From the NCBI RefSeq assembly GCF_015207005.2, contig NZ_JADEXS020000001.1:3286001-3350000 (forward strand): a DNA stretch of 64,000 nucleotides, written 5' to 3'. This document shows positions 9,131-17,654 of the stretch, in pieces. Origin of the DNA: Desmonostoc muscorum LEGE 12446. GTDB lineage: Bacteria; Cyanobacteriota; Cyanobacteriia; Cyanobacteriales; Nostocaceae. The position numbers were made by a program, and so were the translations under genes. How positions within the stretch are numbered: position 1 is the stretch's first letter; every line of letters starts with the position of its first letter. Below the pieces are notes generated by a model, which was not told where the DNA came from, did no database searches, and saw only the letters and a program-made list of their open reading frames with translations.

Positions 9131-9549
9131 AATTAAATATTTATTAAGTGGTTTAGCACGTTTAAGCAATTCCAAATTTGTCTGGAAAAGTTTGCTACAA
9201 ACGGAAACCCGGCTGGAAACTTGACCCAAAATTCATCAAGAAATGCGATCGTGCCATGCATCCAGTTCAAGCAATGACAGCCTCAAATTAATTGTGGCAT
9301 ATTCTCTGTAGCCGAACTTCAGACTTGTATTATTCACAATTATCAGTACAATGTGTTTGCAAAAACTCTTTCGTAAGAGATAACACATATGTGTCACAGA
9401 TATGTCAACAGAAGAGAAATTTGCAAATCAAAAGAATCCCCTCTACACTCATAAGATTTAGTATTGCTTTAATGTAACTTTAGGAGATGGTTTTCCAGCC
9501 ATCACTAAATTATGATCGAATTTTGTAACCATTTCCTGTGACTTACACG
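9131..9549. other. Divergent intergenic region
   Basis: It separates the transglutaminase-like gene and the P-type ATPase gene, which are transcribed away from each other, so both promoters should lie here. The sequence is A+T-rich around 9290-9480. I see no confident operator and no real gene. Confidence 0.5.
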
Positions 9550-12414
9550 ATGTCTGCTAATTCTCTGCCTGAAACTGCCGCCGTTTGGCATAGTTTAGAA
9601 GTTGATAAAGCGCTAGACCTGCTTGATAGTAACGCAGACAGTGGCTTAACACCCGAAGATATTCAACAAAGGTTGCAAAAATACGGCCCCAACGAACTTG
9701 AAGAAACTGCTGGCCGTAGTGCTTGGGAAATTCTGCTAGATCAGTTCAAGAACATTATGTTGTTGATGCTGATTGGTGTAGCTCTGATTTCTGGGTTTTT
9801 AGACCTCATGGCTTGGCAGTCTGGGAGCTTGAAACCCGGTGAAGTACCATTCAAAGATACCATCGCTATCCTAGCAATTGTTATCCTCAATGGCATACTC
9901 GGTTATGTCCAAGAAAGCCGTGCGGAAAAAGCCCTAGCAGCCCTGAAACAACTCACCTCCCCCCTAGTGCGAGTCATCCGCAACGCTAGATTGGCGGAGA
10001 TAGCAGCCAAGGAACTAGTCCCAGGAGATGTGATGCTTCTGGAAGCCGGGATGCAGATAGCCGCAGATGGACGGTTGATCGAACAGTCGAATTTACAAGT
10101 GCGAGAGTCGGCACTGACGGGTGAAGCGGAAGCTGTCAACAAACAGGCAATACTAAATTTACCTGAAGAAACAGATTTAGGCGATCGCATCAATTTGGTA
10201 TTCCAAGGAACTGAAGTCGTCCAAGGACGGGCAAAGGTTCTGGTAACCAACACTGGCATGACAACAGAACTAGGCAAAATTGCTGCCATGTTGCAGTCGG
10301 TGGAAAGTGAACCCACGCCTTTACAACAGCGGATGACTCAACTGGGCAATGTCCTGGTTACGGGTTCTTTGATTCTCGTGGCGATCGTTGTTACCGGCGG
10401 TGTTATCCAGGCCAGAGGTTTTAGCAACATCCAAGAACTCTTGGAAGTATCTTTGAGTATGGCGGTTGCTGTCGTCCCAGAAGGTCTACCTGCGGTAATT
10501 ACCGTTACCTTGGCACTGGGAACTCAGCGAATGGTGCGCCAGAATGCCTTGATTCGCAAACTGCCAGCAGTGGAAACATTGGGTTCTGTAACCACCATCT
10601 GCTCTGATAAAACCGGCACCCTGACTCAAAATAAAATGGTGGTGCAATCGGTTTTCACCAATGACAAAACTTTTCGCGTCACCGGAGAAGGCTATGCCCC
10701 TACAGGAGATTTTCTTTTAGATGGCGAAAAAGTTTCCCTAGAGCAATCGCCAGAAATTTCAGCGTTGTCAGTTGCTTGTACCGTTTGTAATGATTCGGTG
10801 TTGCAAAAAGAAAAAGGGGAATGGGCAATTTTAGGAGATCCCACCGAGGGGGCGTTAGTTACTCTGGCGGGGAAAGCGGGAATCGAAAAAGACCAGTGGA
10901 ATAGTAAGTTACCCCGCGTTAGCGAGTTTCCTTTCTCCTCGGAACGTAAGCGGATGAGCGTAATTTCTCAGGTGCAGGAAGTCGCTACGGGTGAAGCGTC
11001 TTTGAATGCCGTTGACCCGGCCATCGCTAATTTTTTAGAATCTGAACCTTACTTAATGTTTACCAAAGGTTCGCCAGAGTTAATTTTGGCACGTTCCACT
11101 CAAGTTTATTTGGGCGATCGCTCAACTCCCTTGAGTGAAGAACTACGTCAGAAAGTTCTGGCAGAAAACGACAACATGGCAAGTAAAGGTTTGCGAGTAC
11201 TAGGTTTTGCCTACAAGCCCCTTGCCGAGATTCCACCAGAAGGTTCAGACGAAGCATCCGAACAAGATTTGGTGTGGCTGGGATTGGTGGGAATGCTAGA
11301 TGCACCACGTCCAGAAGTTAGGGCGGCTGTGCAAGAGTGCCGTGATGCCGGAATTCGCCCAGTCATGATTACTGGTGACCACCAATTAACAGCACGAGCC
11401 ATCGCCACCGATTTGGGAATTGCCCAAGAAGGCGATCGCCTGCTCACAGGTCAAGAATTACAGCGGATGAGTGACCAGGAACTAGAGCAAAACGTTGACT
11501 TGGTAAGCATTTATGCCAGGGTTTCCCCTGAACACAAACTGCGAATTGTCCAAGCACTGCAACGCCGGGGCAGATTTGTGGCCATGACAGGTGATGGTGT
11601 CAACGATGCCCCAGCCCTCAAACAAGCTGATATCGGTATTGCAATGGGCATTACGGGCACGGATGTCAGTAAAGAAGCCAGCGATATGGTGTTACTCGAT
11701 GACAACTTCGCCACCATTGTCAGCGCCACCAAAGAAGGTAGAGTCGTTTACACCAATATCCGCCGCTTTATTAAATACATTCTCGGCAGTAACATTGGCG
11801 AAGTTATCACAATTGCAGCCGCACCCTTACTAGGTTTGGGAGGCGTTCCCCTGACTCCCTTGCAAATTCTGTGGATGAACTTGGTAACAGACGGTTTGCC
11901 AGCTCTGGCATTAGCTGTGGAACCCCCGGAACCGGATGTCATGAAACGTCCGCCTTTTAGCCCCCGCGAAAGCATCTTTGCTAGGGGATTGGGTTCTTAT
12001 ATGATTCGGATTGGCATTGTCTTTGCGATTATCTCTATTGCTTTAATGGCATGGGCTTATAATTATTGCCAACAATTGTCCGGTGACCCCGCGAACCCAG
12101 ACCCACGTTGGAAAACAATGGTATTTACTACCTTGTGTATCGCCCAAATGGGTCACGCGATCGCCATTCGCTCCAACAACCGACTGACCATCGAAATGAA
12201 TCCCTTTTCTAATATATTTGTACTAGCTGCTGTTGTCGTGACCACGATTTTACAGTTGATGCTAGTTTACGTCCCACCCCTGCGAGATTTCTTTGGTACT
12301 CACTACCTCACCCTAGAAGAATTGGGAGTTTGTATTGGCTTCAGTGCCTTGATGTTTGTCTGGATTGAATTGGAGAAGATATTTTTGCGGATTATGGGCA
12401 AGAGGGCTGTTTAA
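9550..12414 (+). CDS. P-type Ca2+-type cation-transporting ATPase
   Basis: A P2-type cation pump of about 954 residues. It has the N-terminal cation-ATPase domain ([21 protein letters not shown]), an actuator loop [11 protein letters not shown], the M4 ion-site motif [15 protein letters not shown], the phosphorylation site [13 protein letters not shown], the hinge motif [19 protein letters not shown], an M5 stretch [12 protein letters not shown] and the M6 motif [18 protein letters not shown] in M4 together with N..D in M6 fits SERCA/PacL-like Ca2+ pumps rather than heavy-metal pumps, which would have CPx; Mn2+ or Na+ cannot be excluded. It likely exports cations across the plasma membrane. 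The frame opens at a GTG at 9538, but the ATG at 9550 gives the usual MSANSLPE start. There is no obvious operon partner. Confidence 0.92.
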   Translation: MSANSLPETAAVWHSLEVDKALDLLDSNADSGLTPEDIQQRLQKYGPNELEETAGRSAWEILLDQFKNIMLLMLIGVALISGFLDLMAWQSGSLKPGEVPFKDTIAILAIVILNGILGYVQESRAEKALAALKQLTSPLVRVIRNARLAEIAAKELVPGDVMLLEAGMQIAADGRLIEQSNLQVRESALTGEAEAVNKQAILNLPEETDLGDRINLVFQGTEVVQGRAKVLVTNTGMTTELGKIAAMLQSVESEPTPLQQRMTQLGNVLVTGSLILVAIVVTGGVIQARGFSNIQELLEVSLSMAVAVVPEGLPAVITVTLALGTQRMVRQNALIRKLPAVETLGSVTTICSDKTGTLTQNKMVVQSVFTNDKTFRVTGEGYAPTGDFLLDGEKVSLEQSPEISALSVACTVCNDSVLQKEKGEWAILGDPTEGALVTLAGKAGIEKDQWNSKLPRVSEFPFSSERKRMSVISQVQEVATGEASLNAVDPAIANFLESEPYLMFTKGSPELILARSTQVYLGDRSTPLSEELRQKVLAENDNMASKGLRVLGFAYKPLAEIPPEGSDEASEQDLVWLGLVGMLDAPRPEVRAAVQECRDAGIRPVMITGDHQLTARAIATDLGIAQEGDRLLTGQELQRMSDQELEQNVDLVSIYARVSPEHKLRIVQALQRRGRFVAMTGDGVNDAPALKQADIGIAMGITGTDVSKEASDMVLLDDNFATIVSATKEGRVVYTNIRRFIKYILGSNIGEVITIAAAPLLGLGGVPLTPLQILWMNLVTDGLPALALAVEPPEPDVMKRPPFSPRESIFARGLGSYMIRIGIVFAIISIALMAWAYNYCQQLSGDPANPDPRWKTMVFTTLCIAQMGHAIAIRSNNRLTIEMNPFSNIFVLAAVVVTTILQLMLVYVPPLRDFFGTHYLTLEELGVCIGFSALMFVWIELEKIFLRIMGKRAV

Positions 12415-12420
12415 AAAGGA

Positions 12421-12490
12421 AATTTTAGATTTTAGATTTTAGATTTTAGATTTATCTTCAATCCAAAATCTAAAATTTAAAATCCAAAAT
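12421..12490. repeat. ATTTTAG heptamer repeats and inverted copy
   Basis: Tandem ATTTTAG units are followed by their complement (CCAAAATCTAAAATTTAAAA), making a hairpin in the 80-base gap between the ATPase gene and recF. It could act as a weak transcription barrier, but it is best seen as a Nostoc-type short tandem repeat. Confidence 0.75.
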
Positions 12491-12497
12491 TGCACTT

Positions 12498-13634
12498 ATG
12501 TACCTGAAAACTCTACAACTGAGACAATTTCGTAATTACCAAGACCAGAGGGTTGATTTCACTGCTGCCAAAACAATTTTGGTGGGTAATAACGCTCAGG
12601 GAAAGTCGAATTTGTTGGAGGCGGTGGAGTTGTTGGCGACATTGCGATCGCACCGTATGGCACGCGATCGCGATTTAGTCAGGGAAGGGGAAGCCATAGC
12701 CCAAATTAATGCTCATCTTGAGCGGCAAATAGGTACTAGCGATCTGACTTTAACCCTCCGCCGTAATGGCCGCCGTAGCGTTGCTCTCAATGGCGAGTCT
12801 GTACGCCGTCAAATGGATTTTCTCGGTGTTCTCAATGCAGTCCAATTTTCCAGCCTGGATTTAGAACTAGTACGCGGCGGCCCAGAAGGTCGCCGCAATT
12901 GGTTAGATACCCTTTTGATTCAACTTGAACCAGTTTATGCTTACATTTTGCAGCAGTATAACCATGTGTTACGCCAGCGCAATGCCTTTTTAAAAAACAA
13001 CGTAGAGACGTTGTATACAAAGTCTCTACAATCAGAACTTGCTCTGTGGGATGCACAGTTAGCTACCGCAGGTACACGGGTAATTAGACGCCGCGATCGC
13101 GCCATACAGCGATTGGCTGACATCGCTACTGCTTGGCACACCAGCATCAGCGGTAGTACGGAAATTCTGCAAATCAAGTACGCGCCTAATATCCCTTTAG
13201 AAGATAACCAACCAGAACAAGTCCAGCAAGCTTTTTTAGCAAAAATTCAACAGCGATCCGTAGCCGAACTCCACCAAGGCACTACCCTTGTGGGTCCCCA
13301 CCGCGACGAAGTAGAGTTAACCATTAACCAGACACCTGCTCGTCAATATGGTTCTCAAGGTCAACAACGAACGCTGGTTCTAGCTTTAAAATTAGCAGAA
13401 TTACAATTAATTGAAGAAGTCGTTAAAGAGCCACCATTGCTATTACTTGATGATGTGCTGGCCGAACTAGATCTATCTCGCCAAAATCAACTGCTTGATG
13501 CTATTCAAGACCGCTTTCAAACCCTGATTACCACTACTCATTTGGGTTCTTTTGATTCGCAATGGTTGAAATCATCACAAATTCTTTTTGTGAAGGCTGG
13601 AGAAATCATGCAACATTATAATCATTCTGATTGA
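12498..13634 (+). CDS. recF: DNA replication and repair protein RecF
   Basis: A 378-residue SMC/ABC-type ATPase that, with RecO and RecR, loads RecA on gapped DNA. It begins MYLKTLQLRQFRNYQ, as RecF proteins do. The Walker A is VGNNAQGKSNLLEAVE (about residues 30-45), the signature is YGSQGQQRTLVLALKLAE (about 292-310) and the Walker B LLLLDDVLAELD (about 316-328). Residues about 169-178 are encoded by a hairpin repeat of the GTAGAGACG family inserted in frame (see 13002-13029), within a helical part between the Walker motifs, so the protein is probably still functional. The gene stands alone, not next to dnaA/dnaN as in many bacteria. Confidence 0.96.
   Translation: MYLKTLQLRQFRNYQDQRVDFTAAKTILVGNNAQGKSNLLEAVELLATLRSHRMARDRDLVREGEAIAQINAHLERQIGTSDLTLTLRRNGRRSVALNGESVRRQMDFLGVLNAVQFSSLDLELVRGGPEGRRNWLDTLLIQLEPVYAYILQQYNHVLRQRNAFLKNNVETLYTKSLQSELALWDAQLATAGTRVIRRRDRAIQRLADIATAWHTSISGSTEILQIKYAPNIPLEDNQPEQVQQAFLAKIQQRSVAELHQGTTLVGPHRDEVELTINQTPARQYGSQGQQRTLVLALKLAELQLIEEVVKEPPLLLLDDVLAELDLSRQNQLLDAIQDRFQTLITTTHLGSFDSQWLKSSQILFVKAGEIMQHYNHSD
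13002..13029. repeat. Hairpin repeat inside recF coding sequence
   Basis: GTAGAGACGTTGTATAC followed by AAAGTCTCTAC is a 28-bp near-perfect palindrome of the dispersed GTAGAGACG family. It is read in frame by recF as VETLYTKSLQ. Its presence in a conserved gene suggests that these elements can move and that this spot tolerates insertion. Confidence 0.8.
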
Positions 13635-13665
13635 AAATCTGGAGCGTTGCATAATTGTAGGACTA

Positions 13666-14542
13666 GGGCGTGTTTTCAAACTCGTTATATCCTAGAAAAA
13701 AGGCGATCGCTGTATAGTCATGATCAACCGAGGGGACTTAAGTAACGAGCAATGGGAGAGGTTAAAATCGTTACTACCATCAGAAAAACCACGAACAGGT
13801 AAGCCGAATCACGACCACCGTAGGGTTGTGAATGGCATCCTCTGGATACTGAGAACAGGGGCACCGTGGCGAGACCTCCCAGAACGTTATGGAAAGTGGC
13901 AGAGTGTGGCCACAAGGTTTTATCGCTGGCAAAAAGCCGGAATTTGGAACCAAATCTTAGCCCAGCTACAAGCGATCGCTGATCTAGAAGGAAGGCTGGA
14001 CTGGGAAGTTCATTACGTTGATGGAACGGTTATACGCGCCCATCAGCACGCTGCAGGTGGAATATTGGGGCGATGAACACGAAAAATTAGGTCGTTCTCG
14101 TGGTGGTTTCAGTACAAAAATACACATTCGCTGTGAGGGGAAAGGTAAACCAATAACTTTTATTCTTAGTCCAGGTCAAAGAAATGAGTCAATTTTTCTA
14201 GAACAATTGATGGAACAAGGAGCAGTCAAGCGTTCTGGTCGGGGTCGTCCGCGTTTACGTCCTTTGAGATTGGTTGGAGACAAAGGCTATACAGGTCGTC
14301 GAATACGTAATTACTTACGTCGTCGTGGTATTCGTCTTACTATCCCACGACTCTCAAATGAACCACGTCGAGGTTCTTTTAGCCGTGAAATTTACCGTCA
14401 ACGCAATATTGTTGAACGTGCTATCAATCGACTCAAGCAGTTTCGCCGCATCGCTACCCGATATGAGAAACTTGCTGCAAATTATACAGCCATGATTACG
14501 ATTGCCTCCATTCTCTTGTGGTTATAGTTTGAAAACACGCCC
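13666..14542 (+). mobile_element. IS5-family (IS427-like) insertion sequence, 877 bp
   Basis: The terminal inverted repeats GGGCGTGTTTTCAAACT (left) and the complement of AGTTTGAAAACACGCCC (right) match over 17 bases. A TA follows the pattern of target duplication on both sides (ACTA before the left end, TAGC after the right end). The single transposase is split between two frames, as in IS427-group elements. The right TA coincides with the TA that flanks the small MITE at 14545-14674, so this IS landed in the target site of an older element. Confidence 0.88.
13720..14527 (+). CDS. IS5-family transposase in two overlapping frames
   Basis: The first frame (13720-14076) encodes the N-terminal DUF4096-type domain (LSNEQWERLKSLLPSEKP...) and reaches the first catalytic region VHYVDGTVIRAHQHAAGG, with the DDE aspartate in VDGT. 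The second frame (14018-14527), one base forward, continues with GRSRGGFSTKIH, the second aspartate region RLVGDKGYTGRRIR and the RQRNIVERAINRLKQFRR block with the catalytic glutamate. A shift of +1 (or -2) near 14065-14075, around the TTGGGGCGATGA sequence, would join them. IS427-group elements often use programmed frameshifting, so the element may still be active; a plain mutation is the alternative. Confidence 0.85.
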
Positions 14543-14544
14543 TA

Positions 14545-14674
14545 GCCCTTTCAAGGTGACCAACGAACATACGTTGTTTCAGTGCTAGCATCTTGAATCA
14601 TCAACTCACATTTTGGGCTTTTTGAAGATTGAAATAACCAATCTTCGTTCCAAATTTCACCACCTTGAAAGGGC
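14545..14674. mobile_element. 130-bp TA-flanked MITE
   Basis: The ends GCCCTTTCAAGGTG (14545-14558) and CACCTTGAAAGGGC (14661-14674) are perfect 14-bp inverted repeats. The right end is followed by TA, and the left TA is at 14543-14544 where the IS5-type element inserted. No coding capacity is seen. TA flanks suggest mobilisation by an IS630/Tc1-type transposase. Confidence 0.75.
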
Positions 14675-14710
14675 TAATCCTAAATTGAAGTATGAATTTG
14701 AGCGATCGCT

Positions 14711-14819
14711 ATGCAATGTCCAAGGTGTGCATCAAGTCATATCCCCAAGAACGGCAAAAAGTATAGTGAACTTGCATTATATCTGTGTTGATTGTGGTCG
14801 TCACATCATACACACCTAA
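14711..14819 (+). pseudogene. IS1-family transposase N-terminal remnant, frameshifted
   Basis: From the ATG at 14711 the translation MQCPRCASSHIPKNGKKYSE matches the zinc-finger start of IS1 InsA-type proteins (MQCPRC...I.KNG). After a one-base frame change it continues YICVDCGRHII, matching the next conserved block (ICVDCGRQF). Nothing recognisable follows, so this is a short decayed fragment. Confidence 0.7.
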
Positions 14820-14934
14820 CAATTGATGTCAGTCTGGTGTGCAATCGTCGCCACCCCCTATCCTTCCCCAGCCTCAGATGAAGGCAGCGTGGGGGCTTGC
14901 GTGTGTTGTTAAAAATACTTGCATTCAATAAACT

Positions 14935-15110
14935 AGGACTTACGCATTGACAGAAAAGCCAAAATGGCAGCTATAGTTTTCAAGGCTTATAGCAAGATTT
15001 TTCAATGATATTTTGGCGATCGCACCCAATCAAGGGAGATTGATAAAAGCCTGAAACAACGTATTTACTTTGATACACAAGATAATTATTTTGTACAGTG
15101 CGTAAGTCCT
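14935..15110. mobile_element. AGGACTTACGCA MITE, copy A (176 bp, inverted orientation)
   Basis: It is bounded by AGGACTTACGCA and TGCGTAAGTCCT. Read on the minus strand it starts AGGACTTACGCACTGTACAA and keeps GTTTCAGGCTTTTAT and a TGTCAATGCGTAAGTCCT end, like copies at 33786-33968 and 52573-52762. A HIP1-containing middle differs from those copies. Confidence 0.75.
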
Positions 15111-15447
15111 ATAAACATAGTTTTAGATGAGGATTTAATAATTTTTTGTAACTAATTATACATACTAATTTAGGATGTTAAACACTTTAATTACAGATAA
15201 AAACTCTTAAAAGACGGATGCAAGCATTGATTTATAAAGATTTTATAAAAATTTAGGTTTTGAAAAAACAAGTTGCTGAAGCGAAAAATGTGTTTAATCA
15301 AAAAAAATTCTTAACTCTATTGTATAATAAAAATTGTAAAAATTGAAAAACTTCTGTAAAAGTGCGGTATTTCAAATAACTTAACTGGACTTTTCATATC
15401 ATCAACTTTTCAACCTATTTTGTTCCACCGTTAAGGAGTAAAGATTC
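15111..15447. other. Very A+T-rich upstream region of the acyltransferase gene
   Basis: No ORF and no repeats of note; long A/T runs at about 15170-15370. AAGGAG at about 15434 is the ribosome site for the TTG start at 15448. Confidence 0.5.
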
Positions 15448-16569
15448 TTGGAAAAATCCTCAATACCTTTACCCGGAGCTAATGCACAAGTTTCGTCGGG
15501 TGAAAAAAATCCCCATACAAAATTTTACATACCATCCCTCGATGGCATCAGAACTCTTGCTTTCCTATTGGTCTTTTCATCCCATGCAGGATTAGCAAAG
15601 CAGATTCCCGGAGGCTTCGGTGTAACAGTATTTTTCTTTCTGAGTGGCTACCTAATCACAACTCTTCTCAGAAGAGAGTACGATCGCAATCAAACTGTCG
15701 ATTTTAAGCTCTTTTATCTCAGACGATTACTGCGTATTTGGCCGTCATTTTATCTAGTCTTATTCATCGGAACTGCTTTAACTGCCTTCGGCTTACTGGG
15801 GGGAGAAATTTATTTACCAGCCTTCTTATCTCAAACTCTGCACTATGCCAACTACTACATAATTTTTACTGACGTTGAAGGAGTAGCTCCTGGTAGTTGG
15901 GTATATTGGTCTCTTGCTGTTGAAGAACACTTCTACTTTCTTTTTCCACTGCTTTATCTAGCTTTTCGTAAATTGCGTGTCAGCCCAAGGAAACAAGTGC
16001 TGACCATTTTAGGATTATGTTTAGCTGTTTTAGTTTGGCGATGTATTCTGGTTTTGGGTTTTGGAGTACCTTCACCACGTACGTTTTATGCAACAGATAC
16101 CCGAGTAGATGGTATTCTATTCGGTTGTGCATTAGCAGTTCATAATAATCCAATCCTTGATGCTCAACATTACTCTAACAAGGTCTGGAAGTATTTCTTT
16201 CTACCCGCAGGAATAATTTTGATTCTTTTTTCATTGCTATATCGCTCATCAGATTTTCAAGAAACCTTTCGCTATACGGTACAGGGAATTGGTTTATACC
16301 CAATCTTTTTTACCGCTATTCGCTTTCCTAATTGGGGATTATTCGCAATACTAAATATAAACTGGATACGTTTTATTGGATTACTTTCTTACTCTCTGTA
16401 CCTTGTTCATTACACTGCAATTGTCGGTGTGCAGTTGTATCTACCCCAATCGAATAAATTTCTCCAAGCAGGAATTGCTCTATTAATTTCTTTAGGATTA
16501 GCCTATATAATCTACCAGTTTATAGAGTCTCCAATTGCAAAGTTACGCAAAAAGTTATCACGGGCATAA
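15448..16569 (+). CDS. Membrane acyltransferase, OafA/YrhL type (AT3)
   Basis: A 373-residue protein with about ten membrane helices. The N-terminal hallmark is YIPSLDGIRTLAFLLVFSSHAG, which carries the catalytic histidine of the acyltransferase-3 family, followed by FGVTVFFFLSGYLITTLLRRE and, later, GSWVYWSLAVEEHFYFLFPLL with the conserved E-x-H/F region. These enzymes O-acylate extracellular polysaccharides, peptidoglycan or lipids. The start is a TTG with AAGGAG twelve or so bases upstream. The gene stands alone; a strong terminator-like hairpin follows at 16709. The acceptor is unknown. Confidence 0.88.
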   Translation: MEKSSIPLPGANAQVSSGEKNPHTKFYIPSLDGIRTLAFLLVFSSHAGLAKQIPGGFGVTVFFFLSGYLITTLLRREYDRNQTVDFKLFYLRRLLRIWPSFYLVLFIGTALTAFGLLGGEIYLPAFLSQTLHYANYYIIFTDVEGVAPGSWVYWSLAVEEHFYFLFPLLYLAFRKLRVSPRKQVLTILGLCLAVLVWRCILVLGFGVPSPRTFYATDTRVDGILFGCALAVHNNPILDAQHYSNKVWKYFFLPAGIILILFSLLYRSSDFQETFRYTVQGIGLYPIFFTAIRFPNWGLFAILNINWIRFIGLLSYSLYLVHYTAIVGVQLYLPQSNKFLQAGIALLISLGLAYIIYQFIESPIAKLRKKLSRA

Positions 16570-16708
16570 CTCAGAACAAAAGCACTCATTTGTTGAGATG
16601 TATCAATCTAAAGTTCTAATTTTGTAGAATCAAAAAATATTTTGTCAAGATTGGTTTTATTCAGCGCATCAGTCCTGAGTGAGAAAAGATTACTCAGTAC
16701 TAACGCAC

Positions 16709-16732
16709 CCCGCCCCTTGTGGGCGGTTTTTT
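16709..16732 (+). terminator. Rho-independent terminator
   Basis: CCGCCC-CTTGT-GGGCGG followed by six T residues. It lies about 140 bases after the acyltransferase stop and before the convergent MgtC gene; most likely it ends the acyltransferase transcript. Confidence 0.75.
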
Positions 16733-16960
16733 AACTCTTAGCCAAGGCACTAGTACCGCAACGCGGAAGTCAAAAAGCTTGTGTTGTCAGCTTTTCCCTG
16801 ATTGTTAATGGTATCTCTATTTACGCGATGCTGTACTAGGTAGTCAGCACTCTACAATCGCAGACAATACCATCGCTAAAAATTTGCGCTAAAAATTAAT
16901 TATAGGAACCCTTAGCTATATCTTTGTATCAAGTATTTCCTGAAAGCCTTTAACTCATTA

Positions 16961-17419
16961 TTAATCACGTTTTTCTAAGCTTTTAAAAACCTTAAGAACC
17001 AAAAAAGTGAGGACACCACCGATTAATCCTAACTGCCATAAACCACAGCCAGCAGCAATTCCTAAACTAGCCGAAACCCAAATAGCTGCTGCTGATGTCA
17101 GTCCGTGAATTTCAAGTTGCTGTGATGGTTGGGAAGATTGCCGCACAATTTCTCCAGCACCGAGAAATCCCACCCCGGTTGCGATTCCCTGAATCACTCG
17201 GCTGAGTGCATCGGGACTAGTCTGTAGCTCAGCGGTTTGCAGAGGTATGATGGTGAATAAGGCTGAACCCAAACTCACCAGCATGTGAGTTCTTAGCCCA
17301 GCTGGTTTGCGCCTAGTTTGGCGTTCCAAGCCAATAATTCCTCCAATCAGCAATGCGATGCATAGCCGGAAGCTGATATTCAACCAATCATTAGTTGCAA
17401 GATAGTAAGTGTTTGGCAA
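16961..17419 (-). CDS. MgtC/SapB family membrane protein
   Basis: A 152-residue protein with four or five hydrophobic helices and the MgtC signature: LLIGGIIGLERQTRRKPAGLRTHMLVSLGSALF near residues 21-53 and GVGFLGAGEIVR at about 82-93, then GLTSAAAIWVSASLGIAAG. It lacks the C-terminal ACT-like domain of enterobacterial MgtC and is the shorter SapB-like form. MgtC proteins affect magnesium homeostasis and F-ATPase activity in other bacteria; its role in cyanobacteria is not established. It is transcribed alone. Confidence 0.9.
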   Translation of the reverse strand: MPNTYYLATNDWLNISFRLCIALLIGGIIGLERQTRRKPAGLRTHMLVSLGSALFTIIPLQTAELQTSPDALSRVIQGIATGVGFLGAGEIVRQSSQPSQQLEIHGLTSAAAIWVSASLGIAAGCGLWQLGLIGGVLTFLVLKVFKSLEKRD

Positions 17420-17654
17420 GGTTAGTTTTGGTATGGATAATTATATTTACTAGGTTAATTGGTAATATAGCTTTTAAGAAGAATTCAGAATTGAGACAAT
17501 ACAATCAAGTCGGGATTCAAACATTACCTGATTGTAGACCTTTATGAAGATTCTTTTCCAATAAGATATTATTTTGGTCAATAAATGTAGGTTTGCATTC
17601 TTAAATAAGGAATGGCTGTGGCTACGAATAGATAACTGACAACTAACAAATTGA

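Noticed and set aside
9903..10316. Minus-strand ORF inside the P-type ATPase gene
   Set aside because: A shadow of the strongly conserved plus-strand coding sequence.
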